Shown here piece by piece: positions 37,751-50,420 of a DNA stretch of 64,000 nucleotides. The first letter of the stretch is position 1, and each line of letters opens with the position of its first letter. The stretch lies in assembly GCF_018139145.2 (NCBI RefSeq), contig NC_059486.1, positions 3,534,001-3,598,000 of the forward strand, read 5' to 3'. Under the pieces are notes generated by a model. The model was not told where the DNA came from and made no database searches. It worked only from the letters and a program-made list of their open reading frames with translations. The stretch is from Gymnogyps californianus (taxonomy: Eukaryota; Chordata; Aves; Accipitriformes; Cathartidae). The position numbers and the translations under genes are program-made.

Positions 37751-40004
37751 GATGGATAGCCCTGGAGACTGGGACTCCCCGGGTAGGAAGGCAGCAGCTC
37801 CCTTCCGCATATCGGTGTCTCCAGCAGCGATCCAGGGAATCGGCCTCCTCCAGAGAAGTCAGAGGTGCTTCTTGGCAGGGAAACGTCTGATGCAAAAACT
37901 TGTTGCCTGGCTTACTTGTTCACACTTCAAATAAGAGCATTTGGGCTGGTGAATGAGTAGAGGCAGGAGTTTCCAAGCATCACAGGGCAAAGCTATGGAG
38001 AGAGGAGAGCCTCCTCCGTCCCAGCACGAGCTCTGTCTTCGTCGAACAAGAGCCAGGTTTGGTCAGCAAAGGGCCCCCAGCCTCAAAGCTGTTTAGGCAT
38101 CTAATTCCTACTGCAACTAGGTCTAGATTCATCTGGACTGAGAAGCTCGGTGGTGGAGCAAGGGAGCTGAGCATACACCTCCAGGGTTTTAAACTCCAGT
38201 CGACTTTCCTCTCACTGAGGGAATGGTCTAGAGGCAGAGGTACTGGATGGTTCTGACCCAGATGTCTTCATCAGCACTGAGGGTCCTGGCCTAGCCTTGT
38301 TTTGCAGGTGCTGGGTCTAACTTAAAGGACTTTTGATGTCTGTCTGTCAGGCTGCACCCACACGACACCTCGAGAACAGCATCTGCAGATGCTGAGCATG
38401 GCAAAGGCCTGGCTATTGGGAGAGCCGGGTGAAAAACCTTGCTGGAGCTGGCATAACCCTGCACATCACCTCTGGATTACGAAAGCACCACAACATGGAG
38501 AAGAGGGCTTGGGGAGAAAGTCACACAGCTTTGGCATTCAGTCAGGCTCCACAAGAGAGCCCCAGCTTGCCCCAGAGCCATGTGGGCTGGCAGGGAAGCA
38601 GTCTAGAAGGGATGCGGAAAATCTTCTAATCCAGCCTCCCCCTCCACAGCAAGACAGGGATCCAGACCCTAAACAAGGACCATGTCAGAAGAGAAAGGGT
38701 AGGTCTGGTGACCCAGGAAAGGATTTGAATCCTGTGCTGGGAGAGCAGACACCACAGCATGTGAATTCCCGTTGCTTACCTATCACGGAGACCTGGCAGG
38801 TTGCAGCACTTGCTGGGAGAGAAGGGCTCGGGGTGAGCATGAGTATAATCCTCTGGGATGGAGGATGTAGGGCTTGCCCAGATTTGATCTGCTATTAGAC
38901 CTTCATGGTGGGCACTTTGTCTTCTTGACCTGAGTAGTACAAGAGTCTCCCTGCGACTGCCACTTCTGATAACCATGACCCCTTGCCGGGAAATCCCCAA
39001 TATCACAGCAGAAGTTGTACTGCCACTCTTCTTTGTGGTCCAAGCCTGGTGGACACCAGCGCTGTGGGACACCAGGACACCCAGGGCATGTCCCTTCCCT
39101 TGGTAGCCGGTGATGGGATGGGTGAAGGAGGCATGCTCTGCTCTCGTGATGTGTCACTGGAGGTTAAGGTGCAGGAGGAAGGTCTTGACTGTGCAGCCAA
39201 CCTGGGACAGGGACACAGTCCCCTTCCTGCCCCTGCCGGGGTGGTCCAGGAGCTGCAGGGGCTGATGGGGGCAGAGATGCTGCATTCCCCCCGCAGATGC
39301 CTGATGCTCCCATCCTGACCAGTGCTGCAGGAAGCTAGGATAGTCAGGGAGCACTGGGCTTGTGCCACTCTGGGAGGACAGTCAGGGAGACGGGGCAGTA
39401 AGGGGGCAACCGTGGGCCTGGCAGGGGATACGGGAAGGGCAGGCTGGAGAAGCACTGCTCAATGGAGAGGGGTGCTCAGCGGGGAGCTGCATGCCCAGGG
39501 CTGGGTATCGCAGGCCAAGGGGCGACCGCTGCGGGTCTCTGGGATCCTCGGCAAGGAGCAGCCCATGCCAGCGCATGGCTGGGGAGCACTGATGGGGAGG
39601 AGATTGGGTTCCCCAGGGGCTGCGAGTGCTCCTCACCCACCGACCGTGCCCACCTATGTGCACGCACGCACGTTGCACGCAAGGCGCGCTTGCCCACGAC
39701 TGCGCATCTGCAACGATCGCCCCCGTACCCTGATTTGGGGAGGGGGGGGGAGCTGCCCGCCGCTGTTTGGGGGTGCGTGCCTGGATGCTGTGCAAGGGGA
39801 GCGATGCGCCCCTGCGCTCCAGCCCCCCGTGTTTGCCTTTCACTTCGCTCACTCTTGCGTGACAGCAGAGCCCCCCTCCTTCCCTGGCAATCCTTGGGGG
39901 ATATCAAGGGCAAGCAAGAGAAGGGTTACCTGGAGGAAAGGGTTGCTAAGCAACCCCCCCCCCCGACCCCCCCCCCAAGCACCGCAAACCCAAAACTCGT
40001 TCCA
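37751..40004. other. Intergenic, no gene seen
   Basis: GC content rises after 39200. A C homopolymer-rich stretch lies at 39950-39976. No gene or mobile element is recognised. Confidence 0.5.
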
Positions 40005-40195
40005 GGCCTGCAACCAGATTAGCATATTAATGAGGCTGTAATTTCCCCGGAATTGTCTGCACGTCTATGCCCGCTCACAGCACACTGGCCCAGGAGTTTG
40101 CTATGCAAATAAACTGGTTTTACAGGCTGTGGCTTAATTAACTCATCAAGTTCATCTTCCTAACAAAAAAGGCAGACTAACTGCGGATTAATGGA
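40005..40195. promoter_or_regulatory. Candidate forebrain-type enhancer (POU, homeodomain and OTX motifs)
   Basis: Within 190 bases: AGATTAGCATATTAATGAGG at 40016-40035, a perfect octamer ATGCAAAT at 40103-40110, the palindromic homeodomain core TTAATTAA at 40134-40141, and GGATTAATGG at 40185-40194 containing an OTX-type GGATTA. This combination recurs in known neural enhancers. The element lies 14.5 kb before the LHX5 start codon, and its target is inferred from proximity. Confidence 0.45.
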
Positions 40196-41734
40196 CCCGT
40201 GTTTGCTCTTCTTTCTCTCACCCTCTCACCGCCTCCCCACGGCAATGCCTCCCTCCAGACCCTTCCATCCCCGGCCACTCCAGCCTCAACGCTGGGTAGA
40301 TCCTCCGTCCTCGCAAGGAGATAAATCCTGGGAAAAGAGATGGGGGGGGTGGATCTTAATACTGCTTCCAGCAGAGTCTGGGAGGTTTCCTCATCGACTT
40401 CAAGGGGAATAAGATGGATCAGGCCTCAAGGATGGTAATTATGCCTTCAGTTGAAGCTGGCAGGTGACCACTTATGAGAAGGAGGTGGCACATCGTGACA
40501 CTGTCTCTTTAAAATGGTTGTCTCTGTGCAGATCAGGGGTCGGGGATTTTGGGGAGGGGGATTAAGGCACCGTTTCTAGGTGAGCTCTGGCAATCCTGCT
40601 CCATCCCTAACGGTGCAGGGTCAGAGCAGGTGACAGAGATGCTCTCCCTCCTGGGTTAATTAGAAAGGCCCTTCTTGCCTGCATCCCATGCTCAGCAACA
40701 ATATGTCTTTTGAAAATGACCCCCAAAAAAGTAAGTATAAGGATTTGCAGAGTCACTGGGGAAAAGTTCACACAGCCAAAAGTCTGTATTCAACAGCAAA
40801 TCCCTGGACTGGAACTTTCTTTGACCATTAACGTCATTATGAGTTTATCTCCCTTTCCCTTTCCAACTTTTTCTGTTCCTCCCTTCCTTCCCTGGGCAGA
40901 GGGAAGCAGTTTTCTGTAGGACCTGGACAGCTCTTTGCCGGTATTTGGGTACCGATGTCCCCCCATTGCTCACACGTCGGTGGGGGTTTGGAAGCATGTG
41001 GAGCTGGGCTGAGAGCGCCTCAGCCCCGAGGCTGTGTGTAAAGTGCCTCCACTTGGAGATGAAATGTCTGAGCGTATCTTTTTCTTTTCTCTTCTAGCTG
41101 TATTGTTAGTTAATTGTAGCTTGACCTCCGGGAAGGTTTTCCACAGCTCAGAAAGTGGCCTAGGATACTGAATTCAGAGCCTAGGGTAGGAAGGGTTTAT
41201 TTGGCATTCATAGCATGCATCGTGACAACTCAACGCACAGAGCCCCGAGGAGCCAGCCAAAAAGGCAAAGGGAAACTGAGGAACAGAGCTGCCAAGGAGT
41301 GCCTGAAGTGGCCCCCATCCAGCCTGGGCCCTTGGCTTCCAACCCACACAAGCCACAGCAGATCTGCTGTCCAACACCCCATAGCGACACTACCTACAGC
41401 CCCACGCTCTCACACCCCTGGGATCTGCACCGTGCAATCACCCATGGCGTTGCTGTTGGGGTGGGGAGGGGGCTGGCCCCCCAGCCAGCTGAGCTATCAA
41501 AGACCACCCAGCTGCTCCACACACTCAGCTTCCTCAGGAAACCTCAGCAGAGGTCTGCTCCTCCCTTGGAAGAAAGTTTAGGAACATTCGGATCACACTC
41601 AGCTGAAAACCACCGCTCTTCCAGCTACAGCCGTCTTGGAATGGACTTAAGTTGGTGCTTTCTTGCTAAAGTTGGTTTAGACTGGACAAAGTCCTTGAAA
41701 AATCTATCTGTACTCAGAAGCTTTTCTGCATTCA
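40196..41734. other. Intergenic, no gene seen
   Basis: A patch at 41095-41165 (GTATTGTTAGTTAATTGTAGC) may be regulatory. Nothing else was recognised. Confidence 0.5.
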
Positions 41735-41805
41735 CAGGGAAATGGACTGGCTGACCTAAAAGGTCTTTTCCATCTCTAATTTCTGTGGTTGTGTGATTCA
41801 TCGCT
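41735..41805 (+). mobile_element. Old CR1 3'-end fragment
   Basis: GGCTGACCTAAAAGGTCTTTTCCATCTCTAATTTCTGTG corresponds to the CR1 3' UTR motif (GATGACCTTTAAAGGTCCTTTCCAAC in intact copies) with decayed octamers after it. Only the tail is recognisable; the region just upstream (41640-41735) may belong to it. Confidence 0.65.
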
Positions 41806-42294
41806 CTTCTTTGAAAGTGTTTCCTACATGAAACGTCTAGTAGAAGGAAAAAAATGATACTAAATAATCTTTTTTCATTTCCTCTCATCATTGTCAGAGA
41901 TTATGAGAGGTGAGGGATACGTCTGCTGTGACATTAGCCGAGCAATGGAACAGAAAAGGCAAACCAGGATTCAGCTTAGCAGCCGAGAAAGAAGCTATTC
42001 ACATAAGGTGGGATAGGAGAAGATGTGCTGGAGACATCCTTTCCAGGAATGCAATTGTTCCTTACTTTCTCAGATCTTGAGAAAATATTGAGCTGGAGAA
42101 AAACAAACATCTTACAGGAACAGAGGAGCGGCCACATGCTGACCAAGGAAAGGACCTCGCTCAGGCTGCTATCCCCAGGAGGGACAAGGAGCCATCACCT
42201 GGGGAAGAGCAGCAGAGCAGGGCAAGCATATATACCGGTTCCCTGGGATGCTCTTGGGGATCACCAGAGCCAGCTGTGGATTCAATGTTCTCAA

Positions 42295-42440
42295 CATCCT
42301 TCAAGGAATTTCTCTCCTATGAGCTTGTCCAGTTTCCTCTTAATCCCTTAAGCTCCTGCAGTGAGGAGTTCTACAGATAACTCATTGCAAGAAGTACGGT
42401 TTGTCTTAAATCTTGCTTCTACCCACGTCACCTGAGAATA
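42295..42440 (-). mobile_element. Ancient CR1-type fragment, minus orientation
   Basis: The + strand shows GTCCAGTTTCCTCTTAATCCC, AAGCTCCTG, AGTGAGGAGTTCTACAGATAACTC and GAAGTACGG followed by GTCTTAAATCTTGC. This is the order seen in antisense CR1 ORF2 ends (the decayed reading frame of the LERVQ...RL region). It is heavily diverged. Confidence 0.55.
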
Positions 42441-44017
42441 TGAAAGGGTGTTTAGTTTCACGTTGGTCTCCTACTAGCTGTTTCAGGTAGGAAATGCTAT
42501 CAAAGGCATCACAAAATCTCAGAAAGGAGACAAAAAACTCCTGAGGCCAGCCAAGACATTCCCCTGGGAATACAGAAGTGCCTCTTTCCATCTTGAAGCA
42601 GCCTTGCATGGGGAGGGATTGGGAGTTACCCTGACGGAGGGCACAGGAGAGGTCCCTTGGCTTGTAGCTCACTCAGCAGCTCCCTGTCCCAGTCCCTGAG
42701 CCGCTCCCCCAGTCCCGCACAACCACATGAAAGTTGCCCCATCCCTGCAGGCTCTGTTTCCCCCACGGCATCCCTCCGCTCTCCGGATTTCTAAAGCCTC
42801 AGTGGTGAGGTTGTCTCTTCTCCCATGGCTATCAGGTGACTTTAGCTCATAGCGTTGCATCAACTCAAGACTGCTTATGAGGGACAAACTGAAGATCATC
42901 AAATTATGCCTTTTTTCCTGTTGGATAATGCTTTGCAAACCATCCCATTTGCTAATCCTTCCTTTCCCACATGCTCGGCAGCACACGCAGGGTGACATTG
43001 CTGGAAAACGGCCCCTTTCAACTAGTTTCTGCTTCAAAAGTTGAGTGTGAGGTTGGACACATGCTCACATCAGATAATTTCCAGAAAGGCTGGGGAGCCA
43101 ACGTGTTTGACAGGGAGCTCGTGCAGACAGCCTGACACCGCGCTTGCAGCCACTAATCTGATGGCATCAGGATGGGAAGGCAATGGGGGACGGAGCTGCT
43201 GTCCCCAAAATGAACAGGACAATGGGGGGGGACCGAAGGGACAAACCCCTGCAGGAAGGCAAACTCTGCATCTGATCCTGGGTCGTTTATGAGTGAGTTT
43301 TTGTCAGTGATTTGGGGATCAGAGGTGGTTTGAATGATAATTACCCATCTTCAGCTGTCACCCAGGAGGTGTTTATTTGAAGAATTTTTGTGACCATAAT
43401 ATAGGACTTTCAGCTCTTTTTATTTCATTGATTTAGTGGGCTTTCATTCTCTTTTTTTCTTTCATTTTCTGGGAGCGAGAGAAGTAATATAAACCAAAGC
43501 CCTTCTACAGCATCACTCCTTCACTGCAAATGCATTCATACAGATTTTCTTTTTAAACAAAGACTAAAGGTTTGCTGTATGGTTACCGTCAGGGAATAAT
43601 CCAAAATTTGAACATTTGCCAGATACCATTTCCACCCGTAAGAAGTATCAATCCTTTTTCAGATGACATTCCAGGACACTGAATTTTTTCTTTTCTCCTA
43701 TGTAGTCACTACTTCAACAAAAAGAGGAAAAGCATTTTTCTGGTACAGGAGAAGTGGGAGAAGGGGGAACACCCAAGAGGACCAAGTGGCGGGAAGCTGG
43801 ATCTACACAAGCTGAGCCTTGAAATTAAAAATTGCTCTTTTATGATTAATGAGGAGAGCAATAAAACAAGGGAACAAATTCACAGAGGGAGACGGGAACT
43901 TCTCCACCACCAGCCGTCCCTGAGCTGGCTGCCTTTCGCAGGGGAGGCTGCTGCTTAGCCGCAAGTCGCGGGGCAGGATGCAGAAATTACCGGGCGAGTC
44001 TGTGGCTCGCACTCTGT
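42441..44017. other. Intergenic, possible regulatory patch
   Basis: At 43310-43560 there is AT-rich unique sequence with GAATGATAATTACCC, CATTGATTTAGTGG and GTAATATAAACC that could be regulatory. No gene is seen. Confidence 0.4.
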
Positions 44018-44085
44018 GGGAGGTCAGACTACATGATCGTCGGGGTCCCTTCTGGCCCTAAAATCTATGAATCTATTGATGCTCT
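44018..44085 (+). mobile_element. Ancient CR1 3' end
   Basis: GGGAGGTCAGACTACATGATC, then GGTCCCTTCTGGCCCTAAAATC, then TCTATGAATCTATT. This is the 3' UTR and terminal repeat of an older CR1 subfamily of the sauropsid type. The upstream body is not recognisable. Confidence 0.8.
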
Positions 44086-44240
44086 GAGGCTTAAAAAGCA
44101 GCAGCTGCTCCTATGCAGCACCTAGTTCTCATAAGCATTTGGAATAATGGATCCATATTGTGCCAATGCATACTAATGTTAATATACATTTGCGGCACAC
44201 AATGTGATGGCTTTGGAGACACCCAGGTGTCAGATTGAAT
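44086..44240. promoter_or_regulatory. Candidate non-coding regulatory element
   Basis: GCAGCAGCTGCTCC (E-box), GGAATAATGGATCC, CCAATGCATACTAATGTTAATATAC in unique AT-rich sequence directly after the old CR1 end. Confidence 0.38.
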
Positions 44241-46213
44241 CAGTGTCAGTGACACACCGTACCAGGACTTCGCGGCAGGTCCCTGTTGGCTTCTCCAGCG
44301 GGAAGCTTTCGCTTCTTTGAAATTATTGTGTTTATCCCTTATGTTTCTGGAGGAAAAAAAAAAAATAAAGAAATCATACCAGGCCCACCGCAGGACTGGT
44401 GTCCGCAGTTCGCAGCCAGCCAAAGCCTGGTTTCCACAGGGTTAGAGATGTGATGTGAGGGAAAACAAAGAAAGATGCTGTACAAGAAGTGACCAAAGAG
44501 TTCAGAGGTGCAGCCTTCTGCTCTCTCCATTAATCTGCTCTCATGCACCACTGCAAAGAAATTAAGAGCCGGGGCCAGGGGCTGCTCTCAGCTCCGTACA
44601 TGCAGTCCCGGCTGAAGTCCAGAGAAGTTGCACAAAGCATTTGCAAGCCAAAGACCTGAGCCTGCCTCTGCTGGATTTAATCCCTCCTGGCTTTCAAGTG
44701 CAGAATCAGGTTTAGATTCTGCAAAGAGAAAATAGCCTCTTTAATTGCTGCCTTGGGTTGGGATTGTCGGGGCACAGGAGGAACAAACAGGCTCACACCT
44801 CCAGCCCCCTTCCCTCTGCACCCACGAGCTCTGTGTGTGAGCGTGCGTGGGTGTGCGAGTGGATAGAAGCACCCTGGGCTGTGTGAGCAGGGCGTGGGGT
44901 GTCAGGGGAAGGTTTGCACCCCTGGCTTGACCTGCAGAGTTTGTGAGAGTGTGGATGCGTGTGTATACATGTGCGATACCTTCGCATCTATATACCCGCA
45001 TACAGGTACCTTGTCTTTTCATAATAAGCAAGCCTGCATCAGCCTCGCCTATGTTCCCTGCCCAAATTCACTTGTCAGCCTTACATGAGCCCACATGGGA
45101 AGCTGCCCAAAACATCGTCTGCTTACAGTAATACAATACAGCAGCACACCGCCCAGCAAGTCCTCGCTTGTTTGAATGCTCATTATTCCCTTAGCTAATT
45201 GCCCAGTCAGCCCCAGTGCTGGGGACAAGGGGACCTTGTTACCACCCAGGCGCTGCAAGGGTTAAGGCCGTCCCTGCACACGGGGTGCCTGCCCCTGCTT
45301 CGGGACTCACCTGCAGCCAGGCCTGGGTGGGTGGAGGTCTCCTTGGGAGCGCCTCTGCCCTGCAAGTGCATCTTCAGGGCTTGATCCCACGCCCTGGCTG
45401 ATGTGAGGAGCCCTTCCAAGGCTGGCCCTTGTCCATCCCCACCTCCAGCTGTGAGAAGTCGCTTCCCGTGGACATGCTAAACCTATGTTCCCCCAGTGTG
45501 GGTTTTTGCCCTGCTCAAAAAAAAAAAAAAACAAAAACAAATGGATCAGAAGCATTTAAAGAAGAATGGAAAGAAACCAACAGCTTCCCAAGCCCACAGG
45601 GACTCAGCTCTGCTTTCAACCCTCCACCTCACTTCTCAGCCCCATGCGGTACCCTGCTGCCAGATCTTCTCTCCTTGCTCTTGGGCACCTTGGGAAGCCC
45701 AAGATACCCAGGTACCGATGGGAGACCCCCTTGACCAGAGGAGGTGGGGCTGCTTTTGTGGTCCTCATCATGGTTAAGAGCGGCAGGTTGTGTATTTCTA
45801 GTGGGGACGGGGCAAGGGGGAAGGCAGGAGAAAGAAACAAACATGGCCATGTGCCCAGGTGACAGTGACAGTCCAAGCACGATCACCAGAACTGCACGTT
45901 AGGCAGCTGATGAGGTTAGAGAGGTCCCATGCGCAGTCTCCCCCTTCCCTGAGGCGATGGAGGTGATTTCACATCCCTGCCCAGCACGAGGTGCTTCTGC
46001 CCCAGCTTCTCGCCCAGGTTGTGAAATGGGCGTTGGAGCGGTCTAGGCCAAACACTCAGCCCCACTCCTGGCCCCAAGGCAACCCCAGGAAAGGCTCTCC
46101 GCTCTGGCCTACACAGAGAGAAAAACCTCATCTCCTGGTATAAAAAGATGGGGCTGAGGGATAGTGTCAGCTCCCACAGAGCCTGGGTACGTCAGAGAAG
46201 GCAGAGCCACCGA
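44241..46213. other. Intergenic, no gene seen
   Basis: GT-rich stretches occur at 44830-44985. A small AT-rich patch at 45125-45215 has GCTCATTATTCCC and TAGCTAATTGCCC. A 14-base A run lies at about 45518-45531. No gene is seen. Confidence 0.5.
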
Positions 46214-46495
46214 GATGGATGTTGCAGGGGGAATGTGCGTGTGTGAGGGCTGGTTTTGTGTGTGCGCGCGTGTGTGTGTGTGTTAAGGCTGGCTGGTGTG
46301 TGCACGTAACATGTCGAAGGGGTGTGTTTCTGAGCCGTGGAGGTGTAGGGGAAGAGGGTCTGGGTGTGTGCAGGGAAGCGTGTGTGTGTGTGAGCAGCGT
46401 ATGTGCACATACGTGGACATGCATGGAGGAACGGGAGGGGACGTGCAGGTTGGGTGGTGTATGCAGGGGAAGGGTGTATGTGTGTGCGGAGAGGA
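46214..46495 (+). repeat. GT-rich microsatellite cluster
   Basis: Interrupted (TG)n runs, the longest at about 46255-46282, with further GTGTGTG blocks to 46486, mark the edge of the CpG-rich domain. Confidence 0.8.
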
Positions 46496-47111
46496 GGACG
46501 AGGCAGACAAAGAGCCGTGCAGGCGGGCAGGGGCAGACCCCGGGCCCCTCACCGGGGTGTCGGGGCTGGGGTAGCCAGGCGAGCCCCTGGCCGGGACTCC
46601 ACGCAGGGGGTCCCAGGGAGGAGCCGGCGGTCCGGCCGGTTCTCTGTCCCGGGGAGGGGGCGATGCGATGTGTGTGCGTGCAAGGGCAGGAGCCTTTGGG
46701 CAAGAGGAGAGGTGGGACGTGTCCGAGCGTCGCCTCTCCGTGACACTCGGGGTTCGCCACTTCTTTTTCTCGGCCGCCTGGGTCCCCCCGCCGGCGTGGG
46801 GCCGAGCCGCGGGGCTTCCCCCCGCGCTGCCACCGCTCGGGGCGGGCAGGCACCGGCAGTGTGGGCTTCGGTTTTAATCGCAGCCGCTGTAAGAGTAAAA
46901 AAAAATCGCGCTGAGATCCCGCCGGTCCCCACCCCCGCGGCAGGGCCGGTGCCTGGAGCTGGAGGTGGCCCCGGGCAGCGCAGCCCGGCTCCCGTCGGGA
47001 TTAAGTAGTTAATGTTAGCACAGCATTGGGGGGGGGGCTCCGATGAGTGTCTGCTAATTATATCGTCGTGTTTGCAAAATTTCCAGTCTTTCTGGCAAAA
47101 GCAGCTTTCTG

Positions 47112-47230
47112 TGGGAGGAGGGAGAGAAACGGGAAAGGAGAGAAAAACAGAGAGAGACAGAGAGATCGGTATTGAATGTTTGTGAAATGAGAGGGGAAAA
47201 CGAGAAATCGAGCAGCAAGGGCGGGGGGGG

Positions 47231-47261
<31 letters not shown>

Positions 47262-47470
47262 AAAAAGAAAAGGAGAAAAACAGAAAAAAGAAAAGGAGAC
47301 AAACGTAAAAACCAGGAAAACAGAAAAATAAAGAGGAAAAAAAAAGGAGAAAACCAGAAGGAAAAAAGAAAAGGAGAAAATCGGGGAGGGGGGGAAGAAA
47401 AGGAGAAAAACAGAGAGGGGAAGAGCGAGCGAGAGAGTACGAACGAAATAAAGAAGGAGGGGAAGGGTGG
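47112..47470. repeat. Polypurine tract (GA/GAAAA-rich)
   Basis: This block of about 360 bases is nearly all purine on the + strand. It contains a 16-base G run at 47223-47238, GAGA repeats, and GGAGAAAA-type repeats to about 47420. Such tracts can form triplex (H-DNA) structures. It contains no coding sequence. Confidence 0.85.
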
Positions 47471-47522
47471 AGGGGGGCAGCCGTGCCCGGGGCCCCGGGG
47501 CCCGCAGGGCGAGGCGGGGGCG

Positions 47523-47560
47523 GCGGGCCGGGGCCGGGGCCGGGGCCGGGGGCGGCCGGG
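47523..47560 (+). repeat. (CCGGGG)n tandem, quadruplex-prone
   Basis: CCGGGG is repeated four times at 47528-47552 and is flanked by further G runs. The + strand meets the simple pattern for an intramolecular G-quadruplex. Confidence 0.7.
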
Positions 47561-48939
47561 CCGGCTGGGGGCCGCGCGGTTCAGCACCCTGGAGAGCTCC
47601 GCGCCGCCGGCCGGGCGCGACACGGCGGGCGGGACACGCGGGACCGGGGAACACGAGGGGGACACGGAGGGGGATACCGCGGTGCCAGGGCCAGGCAGGG
47701 CTCGGGGAGGGGGGGGGGGTGGCCCGGCGGGACCCGGAGCGACTCGGGGCCGGGATCACGGCAGGGTTCCTCCTTCCCGGGGCTCGGCCCTGCCGAAGGC
47801 ATCGGTGTCGGACCCGTCCCGGAGCGGGGCTCCGGGCCCACCCGCGACGTGGGAGGGAGAGAGCAGCGGCCCTGCTCCGCTTTCCGCCGCCACCAGCCCC
47901 CGCAAACCGCCCTCCCCGCCGGAGCTGCCCTCCGCCGCCCTTACTGGCCCCCTTGGCCCCGCGGCACGCGTGGCTTTGGGGCCCTCTCAGCCCACCCCTG
48001 TGTGTGTCCCCCCCCGAGTCGCCCCACGGTGCCCCTTAGCAGGAAGGGGGAGCGCTGTAACCCGGCCCCCTCATCCCGCCCGCAGGTGCGGGCCGTGTGC
48101 TCCCCCCTCCCTATTTCCCAAGACGGGAGGGGGAAGGAGCCAGGGGGGCACAGCCCGGCGGGGACACCCAGCGCCCCGCCAGCTTTGGGGGTCCCGTGTG
48201 CGGGGGGTGCCCGGGGGATAAAACCCTGCCAGCGCCCGGCTCAGCCCCGATCCCCGACGGGAACACCGGGGCGAGCTCCCTTCCCCTGTCTGGCTTGCAA
48301 ACAGCACCACAACCCCCAGCTTCAGCCCTGCCCCCCCCGCATCCCCGTCCCCCCCCCTCCCCGTCCCCCCCCTTCCCGCTCCGGGGGCTTCTGCCCCGCC
48401 AGGGCGGACTCCCCACGCACCGGCTCGCTCCGTCCCGCCGCTGCTATGCGGAGCTCCGCGGTTGCCGCCGGCTTTTCTCATGCAGATTCCCCTCTTTCAC
48501 ACCTCCCAAACAAAGGCAAACGGGGGCATCGCCTCGCCGTGTCAACACACACGCTCATTAGCGGGAAGGCGGTGGGGGGAGCGGGTGGGAACGGCTCGAG
48601 CAGCCCCTCCGGGGGGGCGGTCGCATCGACGGGAGGTTGTAGCGGGCCGGGGATCACCCGAGGAAATTTGGAGCGAGTTCTTCGCCGCATTCCCCTCAAG
48701 TCAATAAGTTTCCGAAGCTCTGGGTTTGGCTGTCTCCGCTTCGTTTATTGCAACACACGTCGCTCACGGCCAGCTTTTGCCACCCGCAATTCGGCATCGC
48801 GGGGAGCGGCAGCCACGGGGCTCCGGGCCGGTTCCGCGCAGAGTGGGGCCCCAGCCCGGGGAGGGAGAGCCGGGGGCCGGTTAGCCCCGGGGAACCGTCG
48901 GGGCGATGGGAACGGGGCCCCGGGATGGTGCCGGAGCTA

Positions 48940-48957
48940 GGGGGGGGGGGGGGGGGG
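48940..48957 (+). repeat. 18-base G homopolymer
   Basis: This is an uninterrupted G run in the CpG-rich domain. Its length may be uncertain because such runs are hard to sequence. Confidence 0.8.
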
Positions 48958-50029
48958 AATTAAAGCTTCGCCAATTACTGCCGCCCACGAAAAAAAAAAA
49001 AAAAGAAATCTGATTAAAACGGCTGTGGGGAGGGCGGGGGGAGCGGGCGGTGAAGGGCCGGGAAATCACGGCCGGGGAAAGGGCGAGGGGAGCGGGGAGG
49101 TGGGAGAAGCAGCACCTCGGTCGGCGCTGGCTGCTCCCAAAACCGGGAGCGGCGAGCTGCAGGGCTCCGGCAGCCCCGGCAGCCCGGGCCCGGGCCGGGG
49201 CCGCCCCGCCGCGGTACCGCGGGGGAATCGGGGCGCTCCGCGGGGCGCTCTCCGCGCCCGGGCTCGCACCGACGGGCCGCCGAGCTCTGCGGCCGCCGGC
49301 CAGCACCCGCCCCGCTGCCCCTCGCCTCATTTTTTTCTGTTTTCATTTTGGTTTGGTTTGTGATTTTTTTTTCACCCTTTTTTTTTTTTTGGTGGTTTGG
49401 TTTTGTTTTGTTTTTTTCCCCTTTAAACCGCCTCGACCGAGCCCGGTCCCGCAGCCGTTCCGCCTCTCCCGGGGCTTCACCCTGCCGCCGGCGCCGGCAT
49501 CGCCTTTCGTTTTGTGCCGTTTCTTCCTCCGAAACCCCGGGCTGGAGCGCGGAGGGAAGGAAACAATAAATTCGTTAAAAATAAGAAAAGGGGGATAAAC
49601 AAAAAATAAAAATCCCCCGCTTCTTCGTTTGCATTTGGGCCGCGGTGGGGTTGGGGGGGGGTGTGTTTGTTTGTTTTCTTTTTCAAACACACACACACCC
49701 CCCCGCCGTTTACAGAAGCACCCGCGGGGTGCAAAGAGCCACACCGGGCCGGGCTGGGGCATCCCCTCTCCCCAGCACCTGGGGGCGGGGGGGACCGGGA
49801 CCCCGGCCCTTCCTCGGGGCCCCTTTGCGGGAGGAGGACAGAGAAGGAGCGGTGGGTCGGGGGGGGGTCCGGCTGGCACCGTGGGAGCTGCGTGGGGCTC
49901 CGCGGCGCTTTGTGCGCGGGGGCGAGGGTGCCGCATTGTTTGCCGGCGGTGTGAACACGCACACGCACACTCACACGCACCTCGCCCCCCCCCCCATAAT
50001 ACGGAAATTTCCATGTCCCGGCTGCCTTC

Positions 50030-50420
50030 CCCTTTTAACCTTGGTATTAATTTAGGACGGATCTTTTTAAACGGCCCTGTAACGCATTCAGACGCTGCTG
50101 GAGGTTTATCTTTTTTTTTTTTTTTCTTTTTTTTTCTTTTTTTTTTTTGTACCGTGGGTTATATTTACACCCAAAACAAAATAATTACACTTTTGTTGGA
50201 GAGAGAAAGCTGGTGATTAGACTGTGGCTCTTTGCAGCAAACCCTTTCTCAGTGGTACACCAGGACAATTTTTCACGGCTGGGTGAAATCAGACGCGGGA
50301 GGTAATGAATCCTGTGAGCTATTTAAATTTACAATTTGTAACGCAGTCACTCAGAAACGCCTATGGCCCGGCGAGGAGATGCTTGCTGGGTTTGTTTAAT
50401 GTTAAAACCTGCACCGTCCC
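50030..50420. promoter_or_regulatory. Candidate non-coding regulatory element, AT-rich island in the CpG domain
   Basis: This AT-rich patch lies between GC-rich blocks. It contains TATTAATTTA, CAAAATAATTACAC, GGTAATGAAT and ATTTAAATTT, which are homeodomain and MEF2-like cores, plus a T-rich run at about 50110-50150. The sharp composition change and motif density suggest selection, as in proximal enhancers of developmental genes. This is inference only. Confidence 0.42.

Noticed and set aside
38715..38745. GGATTTGAATCC as a tRNA-type B box
   Set aside because: No matching A box or cloverleaf-forming arms were found around it.
47483..48940. 485-codon open frame on the + strand
   Set aside because: It lies in extreme CpG-rich sequence, has only Gly/Pro/Arg/Ala-rich content, no domain, and overlapping long frames on other frames and strands. 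Composition explains it.
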